A DNA stretch of 64,000 bases, taken from assembly GCA_039621445.1 (NCBI GenBank), contig CP154957.1:24156938-24220937 (forward strand). Reading direction: 5' to 3'. This document shows positions 10,426-46,980 of this stretch, one piece after another. Position 1 is the stretch's first letter. Each line of letters begins with the position of its first letter. Origin of the DNA: Euglena gracilis (lineage: Eukaryota > Euglenida > Euglenophyceae > Euglenales). The notes below the pieces were generated by a model that saw only the letters and a program-made list of their open reading frames with translations, had not been told where the DNA came from and did not search any database. The position numbers and the translations under genes are program-made.

Positions 10426-11212
10426 GTAGACACCAATTTAACGACGTTGAGGGGATGGGGTGGGACAGTTAGGGATGGAAACTTGACCCTAACCCTACTC
10501 CTTTAAATAACGTCATCCACTTTTCAAGTTCTGAATTGCAGCGGCCTTCGGCCGCTGTGCGGCCTTCGGCCTTCGGCCGATGCGGCGGGCCCAAATCACC
10601 CGGAAATGGTCCGGATGGGTCCAAATAAGTGTCTTACACCAACATAAACACCCTCAGATGGAAATCTTTGGACGGTGGGGGGTCGGTGGACCCTTGATGG
10701 GGGCCCGGAGGGGTAAAAAAACAATGATGAAACAGGGATTACATGAAAATCTTTAGAAATGCAAGCATTCTGCATCACGAGAGGCAGGACACTCCTCCCT
10801 CCACCCCCATCCGAACGTCAAATAACAAAATCCCTTCTGAGTTGGCAACATACTCGGGGGCTAAGTCGTTTTTGTGGCTCACTTTTTCATAGGCAGGGGG
10901 GCTCCGCCCCCCCCGCACCCCCCCCCTCCAATAACAAAATCCCCTCTATGTTGGCAACATACTTGGAGGGCTAAATCCTTTTTGTGCAAAATTTTGCAAT
11001 TATATTGAAAATCCGATGGGGAGAGGTGTTCTTTTGCCAAAAGTGGCCCAAAATGGTCATTTCCCCCCCACGTTTTTGCATATTCACCCCCGATTGGAGG
11101 GTTCTGGAGCCATTTAAGTGGGGTTTGACTGGTTTTGGGGTGAGGTGGACAAAAAAAATTTTCAGGGGGGGGGCTTAAATTTCCAGAAAGGGGGGGGGTA
11201 GTGCAAACAAAT

Positions 11213-11350
11213 GGAGGTCGGGCCGAGTGGGGCGGCCCGACCTCCACAGGTCGATAAGGTCGGGCCGACCAGGTGGTCGGGCCGACCATGGTCGGGCCGA
11301 CCTCCTGGTCGGGCCGACCAGGTCGGCCCGACCTCCACAGCGACCACCTC
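11213..11350. repeat. Palindromic GGTCGGGCCGACC cluster
   Basis: Several alternating GGTCGGGCCGACC and TCGGCCCGACCTCCACAG blocks, in the opposite overall order to 9495-9610. Confidence 0.8.
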
Positions 11351-11404
11351 CGGAAATCCGCTCGGGGCCGGGTTGGCGAATCCTACCCAGTTTGGACCCC
11401 TTCG

Positions 11405-11655
11405 CGCGTGAATAACTCGGGCCTGGCGGGGAGTTGGGGGTCAAACCCAGGTGATTCGGAAACTAGGAATCCAGTCGCTCGTGACTGAAAAAAAAAATTT
11501 CGGGAACGGGGCCGGGATCATGGTGATAATCCGCCGGTTCCCGAGGTGGCCCCGAGGGGGGGGGGGGAGGGGGGGGGTTCGGGGGGGGGTTTCCCCCAGG
11601 GGTAAGCTTCGCTCTTACCCATAAAGGGATAAGAGCTCAGCGACCCCCCCCCCCA
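11405..11655 (+). repeat. Dispersed repeat ending in GGTAAGCTTCGCTCTTACC
   Basis: Shares AACTCGGGCCTGGCGGGGAG, GGTGATTCGGAAACTAGG, GGGCCGGGATCATGGTGATA and a terminal GTAAGCTTCGCTCTTAC palindrome with 22705-22925. An inverted copy lies at 47690-47860, with the palindrome at 48120-48140. Confidence 0.8.
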
Positions 11656-13659
11656 TATTACCATTGGTGGTTGCGATGGTGAGGTTGTGTCTGACCATTC
11701 CGATCTCTTCCGCAACCGCCGAGCGTTCATTCTCCACCTTGCGACGTTTGAAAACTTACCTTCGCTCCCAAGTTGGACAAGCACGCCTTGGATAGCATGG
11801 AAAAGTGGTTGACAAAATTTCCTTCAAAGATGCACCTTAATTGAGCATTTGGGGGGTCCTTTAGGCCGTAGGTGTGCTCAAATAAGGGGGGGGGGGTAGT
11901 GGTAATGGGGGGGATGGAAAATGTCTGTTTTTTACGATTGACAAAAGTCGTCCTTTTCGACGACCGGAATGCTACTTGGGAGGGCCTTGGGGGTGTTCCC
12001 CCCCGTGACCCCCTCGTGACTGAGGTTTGACGAATGCTGTTTGTTCAACCTTGTGAATGAATAATTTATCTCCCCTATCCGAACGAACAATCGACCATTT
12101 TTTGGATCCCGTCCGTGGAAGGGTTTATCAACGAGTGCAGAACGCAAAAAAGAAGTTGCATCCCAAAACGCGCCCCCTCCGGGTCGTTTTGTATGGAACA
12201 AAAAAATATATTGCTGCCCGAAGGGCAGCCAGACGGAAGTGCAATTTTCCCAAAAACTTCCCCAAAAGCCAAATTTGTCAAAAATGGTTTGCTCTTTAAA
12301 AAATTGAACATTAGAAGCCCAGTCAAGATACATGTTGCCATTCCTGTTGCCACCCAAAGGGAGGCGAGACGGTAGTGGAGATATTCACCAACGACAACCC
12401 CAAATTGAAAAAGGAAGACTTTTTCCTCCTCCAACCAATGGGTTTTGGGCTTGCCTTGCCTCCCGAAGGGCGGCGAGACGGCAGCGAGACGGCAGCGATG
12501 TTCAACAGCAAAAACACCCAAAAGTTCAATGAAAAGTTGAGTTCTTAATCTGAAAGAATTTGAAATTTTTCACAAACTGCCAAAATACTGGAGGGTGAAT
12601 TTTTCTCAGGGGGGAGGGCGAAAAAATTTTAAGTCAAAAAAATTCTCGGGGGGGCGAAAAAATCTGGGGGGGGCGGCCGCCCCCCCCTGCCCCCCCCGTT
12701 TTTGCACCAATGGTCGCCAGGTCCAGGAATGCATGACACAAAATCTCGAAAGTGACCCCAGCCGCACCACCTCCCTCAGCTAGTTTTGAAAAAATACTTT
12801 GATACACTTTTGAAAAAGAAATGGACACACATGAACCCTGTCACAGTACATCAGAGACCACGTGATCCAATTGGGTCCAAAAAGATCACTTCGATCCAAT
12901 TCAGTTGATCCAATGGGGGGGGCAGTCGAGTTCGGGCCACAAAACCCCCTTGTTTGGTTAAGTTCGGAGCTGACAGGGGTCCCGCAAGGCCCCCCCCCCT
13001 TGTACATGACCAGTCCAGAAACCCCCCTCCCCCCCTCGAACTCGACCCGTCCAGTTGAGTTTGTAACTCGACGGCGGGGTCTCGTTGGACCCCCCCTGTG
13101 CCCAGGCTCTAACCGACCGGTGGTGTTGGACTCCCCCTCTTGTCCCAAAATTTGTCCATTTTTGACAATTTTTTTTGGACAATTCGATTCTAAAACATCA
13201 GGATTTTTGCAAAATTTTTGCCTAGGCAAAGGAAAGTCCCTTTGCCTTTTCATTTGGCGTAAGAGAGTTGGCAAGGGGGATATCGAAGCCCCCCACCCCC
13301 GCGGTAACTCGAGGGACCACTTCTGGGAGGGAAAATGCATAAAGGGACAAAGAGTTTCCCCTTTTCCTTTCCCTTCCCCGTTTTTGTTGTTGGGACGTGA
13401 TGAACAAAGGAAATTCACTTATAATCCCGCGCTCAGAAAATTGGATTCATGGTGGGGTGGGCGAATGATAACAACGCTGGGGAGTGTACCAGACCTTTGG
13501 GTGGTAATTCCATAACAGCAAGGCCTAACCAGTCGGTTATCAGTTGGTACAGTGGTTGTCAGAAACTGAGGCCACCGCGGCACAAACCAAGGCCACTGCC
13601 AGCACCAACGGAGACCACTTCCGGCACAATCGCGGGCCGGTTTTTGCAAAAATGAATTG

Positions 13660-13830
13660 CGCCATTTTTGGAATCTTTGCACCAAATCTTGGAAGAAAAC
13701 AGGACGTCCCCAATTCCGCAAATCGGCCGGTCCTGGTTCATGCAAGACAACGCACATGTGACGTTGTGTGGATTTTTGCCGGTGGCGGTCTCCGTTGATG
13801 ACAACGACTGTATACTCCACCAAACATTTG
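13660..13830 (+). pseudogene. Possible Tc1/mariner-like transposase remnant, copy 1
   Basis: One frame reads ...RSWFMQDNAHVTLCGF..., reminiscent of the F-x-Q-D-N-A-x-x-H motif around the second catalytic Asp of Tc1/mariner transposases. It is short, other catalytic residues are not visible and flanking frames are broken. A diverged duplicate sits at 14240-14530 without this motif. Treat as suggestive only. Confidence 0.25.
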
Positions 13831-14239
13831 GAACCACCTCCACCTCCAACCCCAGGCCATTTGGAACCAAGAATGCGGACCTTCCACGAAACTTATAACT
13901 GGCAGCCTTTTAAAAGGAAAACACAACCCGTGACCTGGGTTGGCTGCAGCCCCCCCTGTCCCGATGGGTCGAATTGAGAAAGCAGGGGCTGCACTGACAT
14001 GTGGGGGGACACACAATGACACAGAAGAAACCCCTGCCGTGGCTTGCATGTCCTCCAAAACAAATCCTCCCTCAATAACTAAGGGAGAGGAAATGTTTGA
14101 AACTGCAGAGTTATTTTGAAAAACAGAAAATGCTGGGTCAGCACCGGGCCGTGCTGGCCAGAGGGCTGGAAGGCTGCCCCATGGACTGTTGCTGTCCAGC
14201 CCAATTCTGCCATTTTGGATCTAGATGGCAAAACCCTGA

Positions 14240-14530
14240 CAAACCTGAGAAGGAAAAACAATGTCAACCAATTCGGCAAATCGCCCGGTCCTGATTTGTG
14301 GAAAAATCCGATACATGCCGCCGATGGCATTAATTTTCTGCCGGCATGGCACGATGACAGTCATAACTTCAGTGTGTTGCATGAAAATCCACCTCGGCGC
14401 ACAGCGCCATGGGAATTTTTTTCCTGCCGGTCTCGCTTTCCGTTGATGATGACAGGTGTGGGTTCAGTTGTGATGCCCTCTTGCCCTCTTTTTCCTCCAG
14501 TGAAACGTTCAAATTTCGACCCATGCCCCC
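14240..14530 (+). repeat. Diverged duplicate of the 13.7-kb segment
   Basis: Shares CAATTC(C/G)GCAAATCG(G/C)CCGGTCCTG at its left and CTGCCGGT...CTCCGTTGATGA-like sequence at its right with 13680-13800, separated by extra sequence. A C-run MITE-like stretch (14523-14690, CATATAAGACCCCCC arms) follows. Confidence 0.5.
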
Positions 14531-15301
14531 CCCCCCATATAAGACCCCCCCTCGGGAGCCAAAATCCCAGGGGGCGGTCTTACATGGGGGGGGTCTTATA
14601 TGGGGGGGGGGTTGGTCCCGGCCAAAGGGCCGGCCTTCGGTCGGCCAGGGGGGGGTCTTATATGGGGGGGTCTTATATGGGGGGGGGGGCATGGTATCGG
14701 ACTGTCGGACTCAAATATCACAATCTGCAAATTTTTCCAAGGGCTGTCCCTGAAAAACAAATGAAAATTCATATGTTTTTTTAATTTTTCAACTTGAAAA
14801 ATTTGAAAGAAACTGCTTTGTATGGGGGCCGAACTGCCGACTGCCACCTAACCCTCACCCTGACCCTAACCCAAACCTTAACCCTGACCCTGTTCCGTCA
14901 AGAACCAGAATTGTTGACTCTGCCGTTTGGGGGGTGGCGCCCCCTCCCCCCGGACCCCCTGCGGCCACACATGGAGGTTTCCCGGATACTGCTGGTTGCT
15001 AAAAATGACAGTTTTTATTGTGACAACTCAGAATTTGCACCTAAATCAGGAATCAAATTGTCGAAATGTCTGATGAAGTCCTAATTTGATATACCATCCG
15101 CCCCCAGGGTCCTGGGGGGAACTGGCCATAAGTGATCAAAACGGTGAAGTTCACCAGCCGAGGGTATCCCCCGCCCCTCAGTGAATGTTCACCGATGAAC
15201 TGCACCAGGGGGGTCGAGACCCCCCCCCCTCCCCCCCTGCCCAACCTCTGGTGAATCACCATGTATGGGGCAGGAACTTTCTTCTTTCTTTCTTGTGTCT
15301 T

Positions 15302-15694
15302 CAGGGCTGGATAGAGGGAGAGGTTGAGGTAGAGGTGGAGGTCACCTCTACCTCTACTATCCCTCTATGTCACCTCAATGTCAATTTTTCAAGGAAAGTG
15401 GCTTATCAAAGAAAATTTTGCCGAACAAAGGAAATTTTATGGAAAAAAAATCAGAAATTGGCCATCCTTGTTACAAATCTCTTATGGCAATTTTTGAAAC
15501 CACCCATCCGAATGTTTTTTCTCATTCCTAACCCAACTAAGATGCATTGAGATGCTAATTTGCCAAGTTTGAGGCATTTGGAGCCTTTTTTGTGGCCCTT
15601 ATTGGTGCCCGTTTATGACATAGAGGTAGAGGTAGAGGTGGGTCAGATAGAGGGAGAGGACTTTGACCTCTACCTCTACCTTTATCCAGCCCTG
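15302..15694. mobile_element. MITE with CAGGGCTGGATA terminal inverted repeats
   Basis: Begins CAGGGCTGGATAGAGG and ends TATCCAGCCCTG. Subterminal GAGGTAGAGGTGGAGGTCACC (left) is mirrored by GACCTCTACCTCTACC (right). It is flanked by a shared GTGTCTT (TGTGTCTT left, GTGTCTTT right), a probable target duplication. It sits only about 180 bp upstream of the inferred MCM3 start codon, so it may lie in the promoter or 5' UTR. Confidence 0.8.
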
Positions 15695-15871
15695 GTGTCT
15701 TTGTGTCCTAAAATGTGTATTGGTCACCATGAGTTTCTTTTTTCCCGCAATTTTGAAAGCTCACTCTTTTGTGACCGTGCCAATTTGTGGGTGGATCTGG
15801 TTCTCTCTGTCGGACATTTTCTTCATTCCAGGCATCCTTTCACTGTCTGTTTGCATTCTGGCAGAGGAGCA

Positions 15872-39521
<23,650 letters not shown>

Positions 39522-40198
39522 CCGCCCCCCCCGGACCGCCCGCAGCCCCTGCCCTGTGAATATTGTGAATACCGACGTGAAGGCGATGTCGTATTCCATG
39601 TCGATGCTCGGTTTGGCCCACCCTGGTCTGCATCCGACGTTTCTCTCCTCTCTGCCCACTGAGCGCATCTGTTTCTGAGTGAATCTGTTTCCCGTAAACC
39701 TGGGGCAATGTTTTATGTGAAAATCACATTATATCACCCCAAACAAAAATCACACAAGAATTGCAACGTACCTCTCTGACCAGCCACATCAGGTTATTTG
39801 CTTTTTTTGCGGTTACTGTTTTTTTGGCCCTGCATTCCGTTACCTCACAAGGCGGAATAGTTCATGTGGCTTTTCCTGGATCAAATGCCAAGTTTTCGAA
39901 GTCATAGAAAACTTCAAGTTACGGAAAAAAGCCCCAAAGTGGAACATGGAATTTGCCACATTGTGTTTTTTTTTGGATGAGGGATGATCAAGGGCGCTGA
40001 AACATTTTGTTCTCACCAAATTGAAGTAGGTCCCACACAGCAATTTTTTTTGGTTTTTCTGAACTGTGGATTTTTTCCTATCTTCCTACTATTACAACAT
40101 GAGATTATGGTGTGCGAGGCCTCCCTCATTTTGGGTGTATTTCGGTGCTTTTTTGCCCCCCCCCCCCGTAGATTCTTCTTCCATTCTTTTCCCCAGAA

Positions 40199-40345
40199 CA
40201 TCATCTCTGTGGGCAGTCGCCCGCATTGCCCATCCCCCACACAGGGCAAACGCCCACTGCCTCGGCCGTGTGCCCTGTCTCGCGCTTTGTAGATTCCGCT
40301 TTTCAGTATGATGTCGGTCGTCACATCTGCCATGTTGAAAGCCTG
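40199..40345 (-). other. Coding-like segment, unrecognised
   Basis: On the minus strand a TTCACTGCAG acceptor-like site (near 40350) precedes a frame reading AFNMADVTTDIILKSGIYKA then RDRAHGRGSGRLPCVGDGQC. The plus strand also has an open frame with a TAG stop (NIISVGSRPHCPSPTQ). No family recognised. Confidence 0.2.
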
Positions 40346-40849
40346 CAGTGAAACAACAGGGAAAGGTTTTTTTTTTTGGCTTTGGGGATGCCGATGCACT
40401 GGCATGCATGGTGCGTAGCACACCGTGCATACGGTGCATACTGTGTGCACCATGTGTCTTTCAGTTGCCAATTCTTTTTTCAAAAAAAATAAAATCAATG
40501 CAAGACACAGAAAGTGTGTCAGAAAAAAATAGTTTGAATTTGCGTTTCCCTGGCCAAATTTTATCGAAGGATGCACTCTGCAAAGTGCACGCAGCGTGCT
40601 GCACGGTGTTCTGTACATCGTGTGCCGGCATCCCTTGGCCATTCATTGTTTGTGCAACTTGTCATTGTTGCAACTCAGTGTGAGCATTTGCAAAAGCATG
40701 CAAATTTCTGCAATGCAAAAAAAATGGCCACACAAGTCGACAAAAGTGGCCAAAAGCAATCAAAAATGCCGCAAAAAGTGCCAGCGGTGGTCGCGGTGCA
40801 AAGAAACAATAAGTACAAATGTGAGCCATCAAGCAAAATAGCGCATTAG

Positions 40850-42000
40850 AGGGGTGGGTCAGTATCCCAGACCTCCCAAAACCAAAATAAGTTCAGTTTT
40901 TTGCCCTGACTGGTCTACTCAAGATGGGGTCAGGTTAATTTATGTCCCCAACCCAGGGCTGTACAAGAATTCCTGAACCAAATGGTGGTGGGGGGGGTCG
41001 ACTCCCCCACCAGGCCTTCCCGTATTTCCTTCGGCGCTGAAGGAAAGGCGCTGAAGGAATTTTTCATTTCACGGTGATGAGGTGGGTGTGTGGAGGACAG
41101 GGTTCAATACAAGGAGGGTGTACGGGGTTTAGGTGGAGGGTTGTTCCTGGGGGGGTACCCAGGACCCGCCCAACATTTTCCTTCTGGCACTTTGCGGCGA
41201 AGATTTTTGGCATTTTTTACAAGTTTTGCCCAAAAAGTGCCCAAAATGCCACTTTTGGCCGTTTTGGGGGGTGAAGAACTTTCGGCCGGGCCGAAAATCG
41301 GTCACCCAGATTGCGCCGCTGCTCAGGTGGGGGGTGTCCCCCCCCCCTCCGACCCACTTCCCCTCCAACCTGCCCCTATATTGAAGCCTGGGGGCCAATC
41401 CCCAGACCTTCTTCGACAGCTTTGTCCCAACCCCGGAACCTCGGATTGCACTGAATGTGTGGTCACTGCGCATGCAGCTGCGGCGATGAGCCATGGTGCC
41501 CAGTGCCATTGCCCTCCCTTTGCCTGATGGCTGCAGCACATTCTGCTCACTTTGCGCATCATTTCCCACTCTCCACGTTTGTCGATTCCCGTGTGACCAT
41601 TTCACCATACCTCTCCGCCGCGGCATTTCACCAAGGAGGGTGTTTTGGGGTTTTTTTTTTACGCCCCAACTGGAACCTCATCTATCGGGTCTTTTCAATT
41701 TGACAGGCCAAGTCCAAAGCTGTGTTTCTCAGTTGTGTTTTTTGTGGCAGGTGGAGATCTATTGTAAGGGTTCACTTTTTTTGTCCACCCCAAATTTGTG
41801 GGCGACACCCAACCCTGCAGCCCCAAAGCCTCCCTTAGCCAATGGGGTATGTCGATGGCGTGCACACTGGCATGCCTTGTCCAAGCCAAGCCAAGCCAAT
41901 CCAAACCGAGCCAAGTGCCCCCCCCCCTGCCTGGACTGGGTTTAGGATCTATGAGTGTCCGTCTGTCTGTGTGTACATACGTACGAACATACGTACGCAC
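40850..42000. other. No recognised gene; repeat-derived sequence
   Basis: Contains a CAGGGCTGTACAAGAATTCC end at 40963 (half of the CAGGGCTG family), a GTGTACGGGGTTTAGGTGG repeat also seen at 26764 and inverted at 61692, and G/C runs. Frames here are short and conflicting. Confidence 0.5.
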
Positions 42001-42110
42001 CAGGCTTCTTTTTAAGGAAGTGCGCACCCCCGGCTGGGGGGGTGTGCCATGGGCAGGCAGGGGGGTAGGGCACTTTTGACCCCTCCGGAGGGGGGGGGGG
42101 TCGGGTTTTG
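42001..42110. mobile_element. Truncated CAGGCTTCTTTTTAAG MITE
   Basis: Only the left end (CAGGCTTCTTTTTAAGGAAG) and C/G-run interior are present. The right TIR is missing and the element runs into (CTGT)n. Likely lost by slippage or deletion. Confidence 0.7.
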
Positions 42111-42124
42111 GGGTCTGTCTGTAC

Positions 42125-42137
42125 ATGAGTCTGTCTC

Positions 42138-42194
<57 letters not shown>

Positions 42195-42450
42195 ATGTAT
42201 GTATGTATGTATGTATGTATGTATGTATGTATGTATGTATGTATGTATGTATGTATGTATGTATGCATGTATGTATGTATGTATGTATGCATGTATGTAT
42301 GTATGCATGTATGTATGCATGTATGTATGTATGCATGTATGTATGTATGTATGTATGTATGTCTGTCTGTATGTATGTATGTATGTATGTATGTATGTAT
42401 GTATGTATGTATGATTGTATGTATGTATGCATGCATGCATGTTTGTATGG
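42125..42450. repeat. (CTGT)n then (GTAT)n microsatellites
   Basis: About 16 CTGT units followed by about 60 GTAT units with GCAT interruptions. The open frames of Met/Tyr/Val/Cys or His/Ile/Thr/Tyr repeats are translations of this. Confidence 0.97.
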
Positions 42451-43461
42451 ACGTACGTATGTACCTACGTCTGTCCGTAATTATGTGTTAATGCGTATAT
42501 ATGGTTTTTGGGGCTGAGTTAGGCCTAGGTGTTTTGCTTAACTTCTTCATAAAGCAAGGCTTAACTTCTGCCTAACTTTGTCCTTAAGTTTGGCTAGAAG
42601 TGGGCCTAAAAACCTTTACCCTGACCTTTCTTCTTCAATAATCTTATGAACCCCTGGGTTCATAAGTAGATTCATGCCACATATTTTTATATTGCTCACA
42701 AACACATGCACACACACCTGTGCCACAAATCTTGTCTCTCGTGGGACTGACCTCATTTTTCCACAACGCACTGCAGCAATGCTGGCTGGGTGCTGCTGCA
42801 TGCCAGTGTGCACACTGTGGTTTTCCCCACAGGCTGGGCGAGCATGCAATCACTTTGTCACTGTTGAACTCCCTGGTTGGATGACTGGTTTTTTCAGAGT
42901 GACCGCCTGGTTTTCAGTCGGAGAGCAGTTGGGAAAATTTGGGATTTGAGCATCCCAATTTTTTTGGTGGCACCCGACCCCCCAGTCCAAAAACCAGTCA
43001 GACATTTTTTTTGACCATTTGCTCACTGCCCCTCCTGGGGAGGGGGGTGGTGACAGGGGGAGAAAATGGTCAAAAAATTGGCACTGGGTCACTTTTGGTT
43101 TTTTGCCGACACCCCCCTGGCCAGGGGGGAGGGGGTCCAGCCAAACTGTTCAAACTGGGGCATTTGTCAGATGCCACCAAATGCTCATCGAAATGCGTTT
43201 CCTCCTCGACTGCAAGCCTGCCTCTGCCTTTCTGACTCCGACGCCCCAGCATCTGCAGTAATTGTGTTTTCTCCCAAGTTTGCCACACCCGCCCCAAAGC
43301 AAGCAACCAATCTACTTTTTTATTATTATAAAAAAATGAACCTAATTAAAGAGGTGGGCCATCCATCCCCTCTGTTCATCAGCTGAAGTGGCAATGTTTT
43401 TTTAAGGTTTTGGTCCAGCCTGCTAAGATGTGCAAAGCGTTGCTTTTTTTTGGGTCTCAGC

Positions 43462-43870
43462 CAGGCTTCTGCTTAAGGGATTGCAGTACCCCCCCCCCCC
43501 CCCGGGGGGCTGGACTGCAGCCAGTCCAAATTTGGCTAGTGGGATTTCTAGCAGGCTAGCAGGGCTAGCCAGTGGAAATTTTCCAGTGACCGGTGCGAAG
43601 CGCCGAAATTTTTTTTGTGACCCCCCAAAAAGGCCCAAAATGCCCCGTTTTTGGGCATTTTTTTTGGGCATTTTTGGAACAAAATCAGCCAAAAACCTAT
43701 TAAAAACCTCATTTCCACCTCGGCGCACAGCGCCGGAGGAAATTTTTTTTCCAGTTGGGGGGACCCCCGCCCTCCCCCCCGGGGGGGTCTAGCTGGTCCA
43801 TTTTTTTCAGTGTCTAGCCGATTGGCTAGCCAGTACCCCCCCCCCCCCCGGGTCCTTAAGCAACTGCCTG
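43462..43870. mobile_element. hAT-like MITE, CAGGCTTCTGCTTAAGG family (exact TSD)
   Basis: Ends CAGGCTTCTGCTTAAGG and CCTTAAGCAACTGCCTG. Exact 8-bp duplication GTCTCAGC at 43454-43461 and 43871-43878. Interior 409 bp with C-runs at both ends and a CTAGCCAGTGG-type subterminal motif. Confidence 0.92.
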
Positions 43871-44650
43871 GTCTCAGCCCAGTGTAGCCCAAACAAACCC
43901 CAAACCCATTTTCCCATTGTGGGGGGACAACCTCATTAGTTAACAACTTTAAACAGCGTGCCCAAGGTGTTTGAAGCCTTTGACCACCAGCTTGGACGTT
44001 TGGGACACTGGCTTGTCCAAAGCGGAGGGGGAGGGGGGTCTCCGGCTTTGTCCTGAGCCACCCGAAGCAAGGCACGCCCATCACCATCACCAGCCCAAAA
44101 TCAACCCAAATCAACCCCAAATCAACCCAAAACCCAAAACCAGAGGAAACAACAAAGCCATTTCTCCCCAGGATTCTGAAAGGGTTGAATTTCACAAAGT
44201 AGGTATTTTGTCCCCCACACGCTTTCCTGTCCACCATGTCAATGTTACCAAATTCCGGCCCATACATTGGTTTGGAATTTGGGTTGCAATTCAGCAGATG
44301 AGGGATGGAGATCCATTGCCACTTTAGATTTTGACCCTGCCGACTCACCTCCCCACACCCTGCCTCCCTCTGCCTTTGCAGTGGTCTGCGGCTGTTGAGA
44401 AAAATCCCCCTTTTTTGAATGATTAAGAAACTGTCGCCCATATATCCTTGCAAAGTCGTTGGGTTGATGATTGTCCTTGGTTGCACCCTCAGTGGTCAAA
44501 TGGCTGGTTTGGTTGACAAGTGGTTTGCGGACCAGCCATTCATTAAAATGCGGACCCTGTGAGTGCCCACTGATCATTGCACTGAACATTTGTCGAGTGT
44601 TTTTGAACACATAACTTAAGTGCGCTCATATCAGCGCGTCCGTCCATGGT

Positions 44651-44905
44651 TTGTTGCCGGTGCTTCGCAGTGAGGCATTGAAAATTCTGGAGAGCTGTGG
44701 CCCCGTCCTGACCCCAAACGTTCTTGAAATGTGGACGCCAAGGGGGCTGAGGGGGGGAACCCTGAGGGAAAAAAGAAAGTTTCATGGCAGCCACGTCGGA
44801 GCAACATCTTCAGCCAACTCCTTAGGCAGCTCTAAGCAACAACGTCCGGCACTGGACAACCAATTCTCCTTTCCGGAGTTGGCTGATGATATGGCTCCGA
44901 CGTGA
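44651..44905 (+). CDS. Unrecognised coding-like segment
   Basis: Frame with normal composition: ALKILESCGPVLTPNVLEMW ... SSANSLGSSKQQRPALDNQF then PELADDMAPT and TGA. A TTCGCAG acceptor-like site precedes GAGGCATTGAAAATT. Further coding-like fragments on the same strand follow at 45364-45579 and 45674-45820 (EPANSGLQAGTSSPTKKRKS, basic and nuclear-localisation-like), so this could be part of a plus-strand gene between 44.6 and 45.9 kb. No domain recognised. Confidence 0.3.
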   Translation: MLPVLRSEALKILESCGPVLTPNVLEMWTPRGLRGGTLREKRKFHGSHVGATSSANSLGSSKQQRPALDNQFSFPELADDMAPT

Positions 44906-46739
44906 CGGCGACAGCGCCGTTTCCCCCCCCAGCAGACCTAGGGACGGAGGGGCCTCACTTGCGAAACAAAAAGTCAAGATGGAGACAGGCCCCATCGAGC
45001 CAAAGTGTGGAGCAAGGGGGTCCCCCCCATTCCCCTCCACCCCTGGCCCCATCTTCTTTGGCCGAAGGCGCTTTGGCGCAAATTTTCTTTCACAGGCCAG
45101 GTTCCCAGAGCTCTTTGTGCTGCGTGCCTTCCTCCCTGGTCCGTTTCCTTCGGGGGGCTGAGGGACACCTCGAGCTCCGCACTTTGCCCTGGCGTGCCTG
45201 GATTGCGCACTGAAACGCTTTGTGCCCAAGTTTTTTTTTGGGGCTTTCAAAGCCTCACTGAAATCAACAGCTGTGAAAAAAACTTGCCAAAACTTTTTAA
45301 ACCAAATCCACCAAGCCCCTCTGGTGGAGAGCGGGCCCAAAAAAAAACTCGGAGTTTACCGCTTTGAAAAAATCTTCTACCTCGGAAAAAATGGAGCCAG
45401 CACCGGCTTCCCATTGTCAGACCTCTTTGGCAATCGTCGGCAAGGAGTTGTGGGATTTAGGTCATGGGTTGCGGCCAAAGCTTGCCACTGTTTGTCCGTA
45501 CTCCAAGGATCTCTGTCCACTGCGGCCACCGCTTCAGGCAGTCCTTCTGGTAAACCTAATTTCCTCTCCAATTCATTGAAGTCGTTTTGGAAAATTATGG
45601 CATTGCCTTGAGAATTTTTTAATTTGCTCGGGTTTTCTTCCCGAACTTTGAACGAAAAACTAACTTTCTACAGATGATTCCCCCCCCAAGAGCACACTTT
45701 GAGCCGGCCAACTCCGGGCTCCAAGCAGGAACTTCAAGTCCAACGAAAAAAAGGAAATCCACAGCACGCCGGCGAGCAGGCCTTTTTTTTTGTGAGGGCT
45801 GTTCAAAAAATCATCAGTTAGGCAAAAGTGACCCCCCCGTGGGCTTCGTCGCGGGGGCGTTTTAAAGAAATGGGGCATGATTCCCGGAGAGTGGGTCGTT
45901 GATCACTGGTTCATGGACGCACCGAAAACCACCAGGCATTAGGAGACACCAGGGGGTCAAAAAGACGTATACGCCCAAACTCGACAAAATTTAACTTTTT
46001 TTTTTGCTTTCGAGGAAAAGGCCTCGAAAAGTTTTTTGGCTGACCCCTGGGCTTCCCTTCGATGTACAAAGCAATATTTTTCAACGAGGCATGATCAAAT
46101 CAGGCGCGACCCCAAAGAAAACTCGAGCGTCGCAAAACCTCAAGATGCAGAAAATTAATGTGAATGGTGATTCCACAAAAAAATGCAATTTTTTGACCAT
46201 TCATTCGTTTGAAAGAAAGAACCAACATGTATTTTTCTGCGGAAGTGATTGTGAAAGAAAGTCGGCATGAGGCAGGCAAGGGGTACATTCAGAGATACAG
46301 AGTACCAATTTTAAAGTTGGTTGGAAATCCACATGGAAAGTGCAATTCCCTGCTGACGTTGGGTGGTCATGCGATAAGGTCAGTTTACATGTGCGAAGCA
46401 GAACGAAGGGCACACACCAGCCGTCATGAAACAATGGATGGAAGCGAAAGATAATCCTGGGATGCACTTCAACATCTGACACAATTCCGCCGCCTTGAGG
46501 CTCGTGAGCTTTTGTCTGCACAAGGGATAGAAAAAAAAAAGAAAAATCCCAGACCGAGATGATAAATGAATTTAGAAAGTTTTAACCCATCTGTGTAGAA
46601 AATTTGTGCGCCCGAAAGTATGGTCCCAACAAAAAAAGCACAAAGAAAGCAATGTTAATATAAAATGTCTAAACCCCAGAAAACGTAGCTCAGACGCCAG
46701 GCAGAGACGGAGGAGTTATGGGAAGCAATTTTTGGTACA

Positions 46740-46980
46740 TTTTGGTGCTCATTTTCGTTTCAAAATCAGTTTTTCCGGGTCTTGGAGGCCAAAAAAAAAA
46801 CATCGTTTCGGGCAAAAAAAGCGTTGTTTTTGACTCAAACTCCATGGGTTTCGGGCCAAAAACGGGGGCTGGGGGTTGAAAAACGCTCATTTTCGGCTCA
46901 AAAACAGTTTTTCTGGGTCCGGGAGGCCAAAAAAACATCGTTTCGGGCAAAATTTTTTTCGATTTTTTTGACTTTTTGTC
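46740..46980. repeat. Dispersed GGTCGAAAAACGCTC-family repeat, two copies
   Basis: Two tandem copies of TTCGGCTCAAAAACAGTTTT + CCGGGTC...GGCCAAAAAAACATCG, as at 8575-9012. Confidence 0.8.

Noticed and set aside
41695-42517. 245-codon minus frame and several plus frames rich in HTYIHTYI or YVCMYVCM
   Set aside because: Pure (CTGT)n and (GTAT)n microsatellite.
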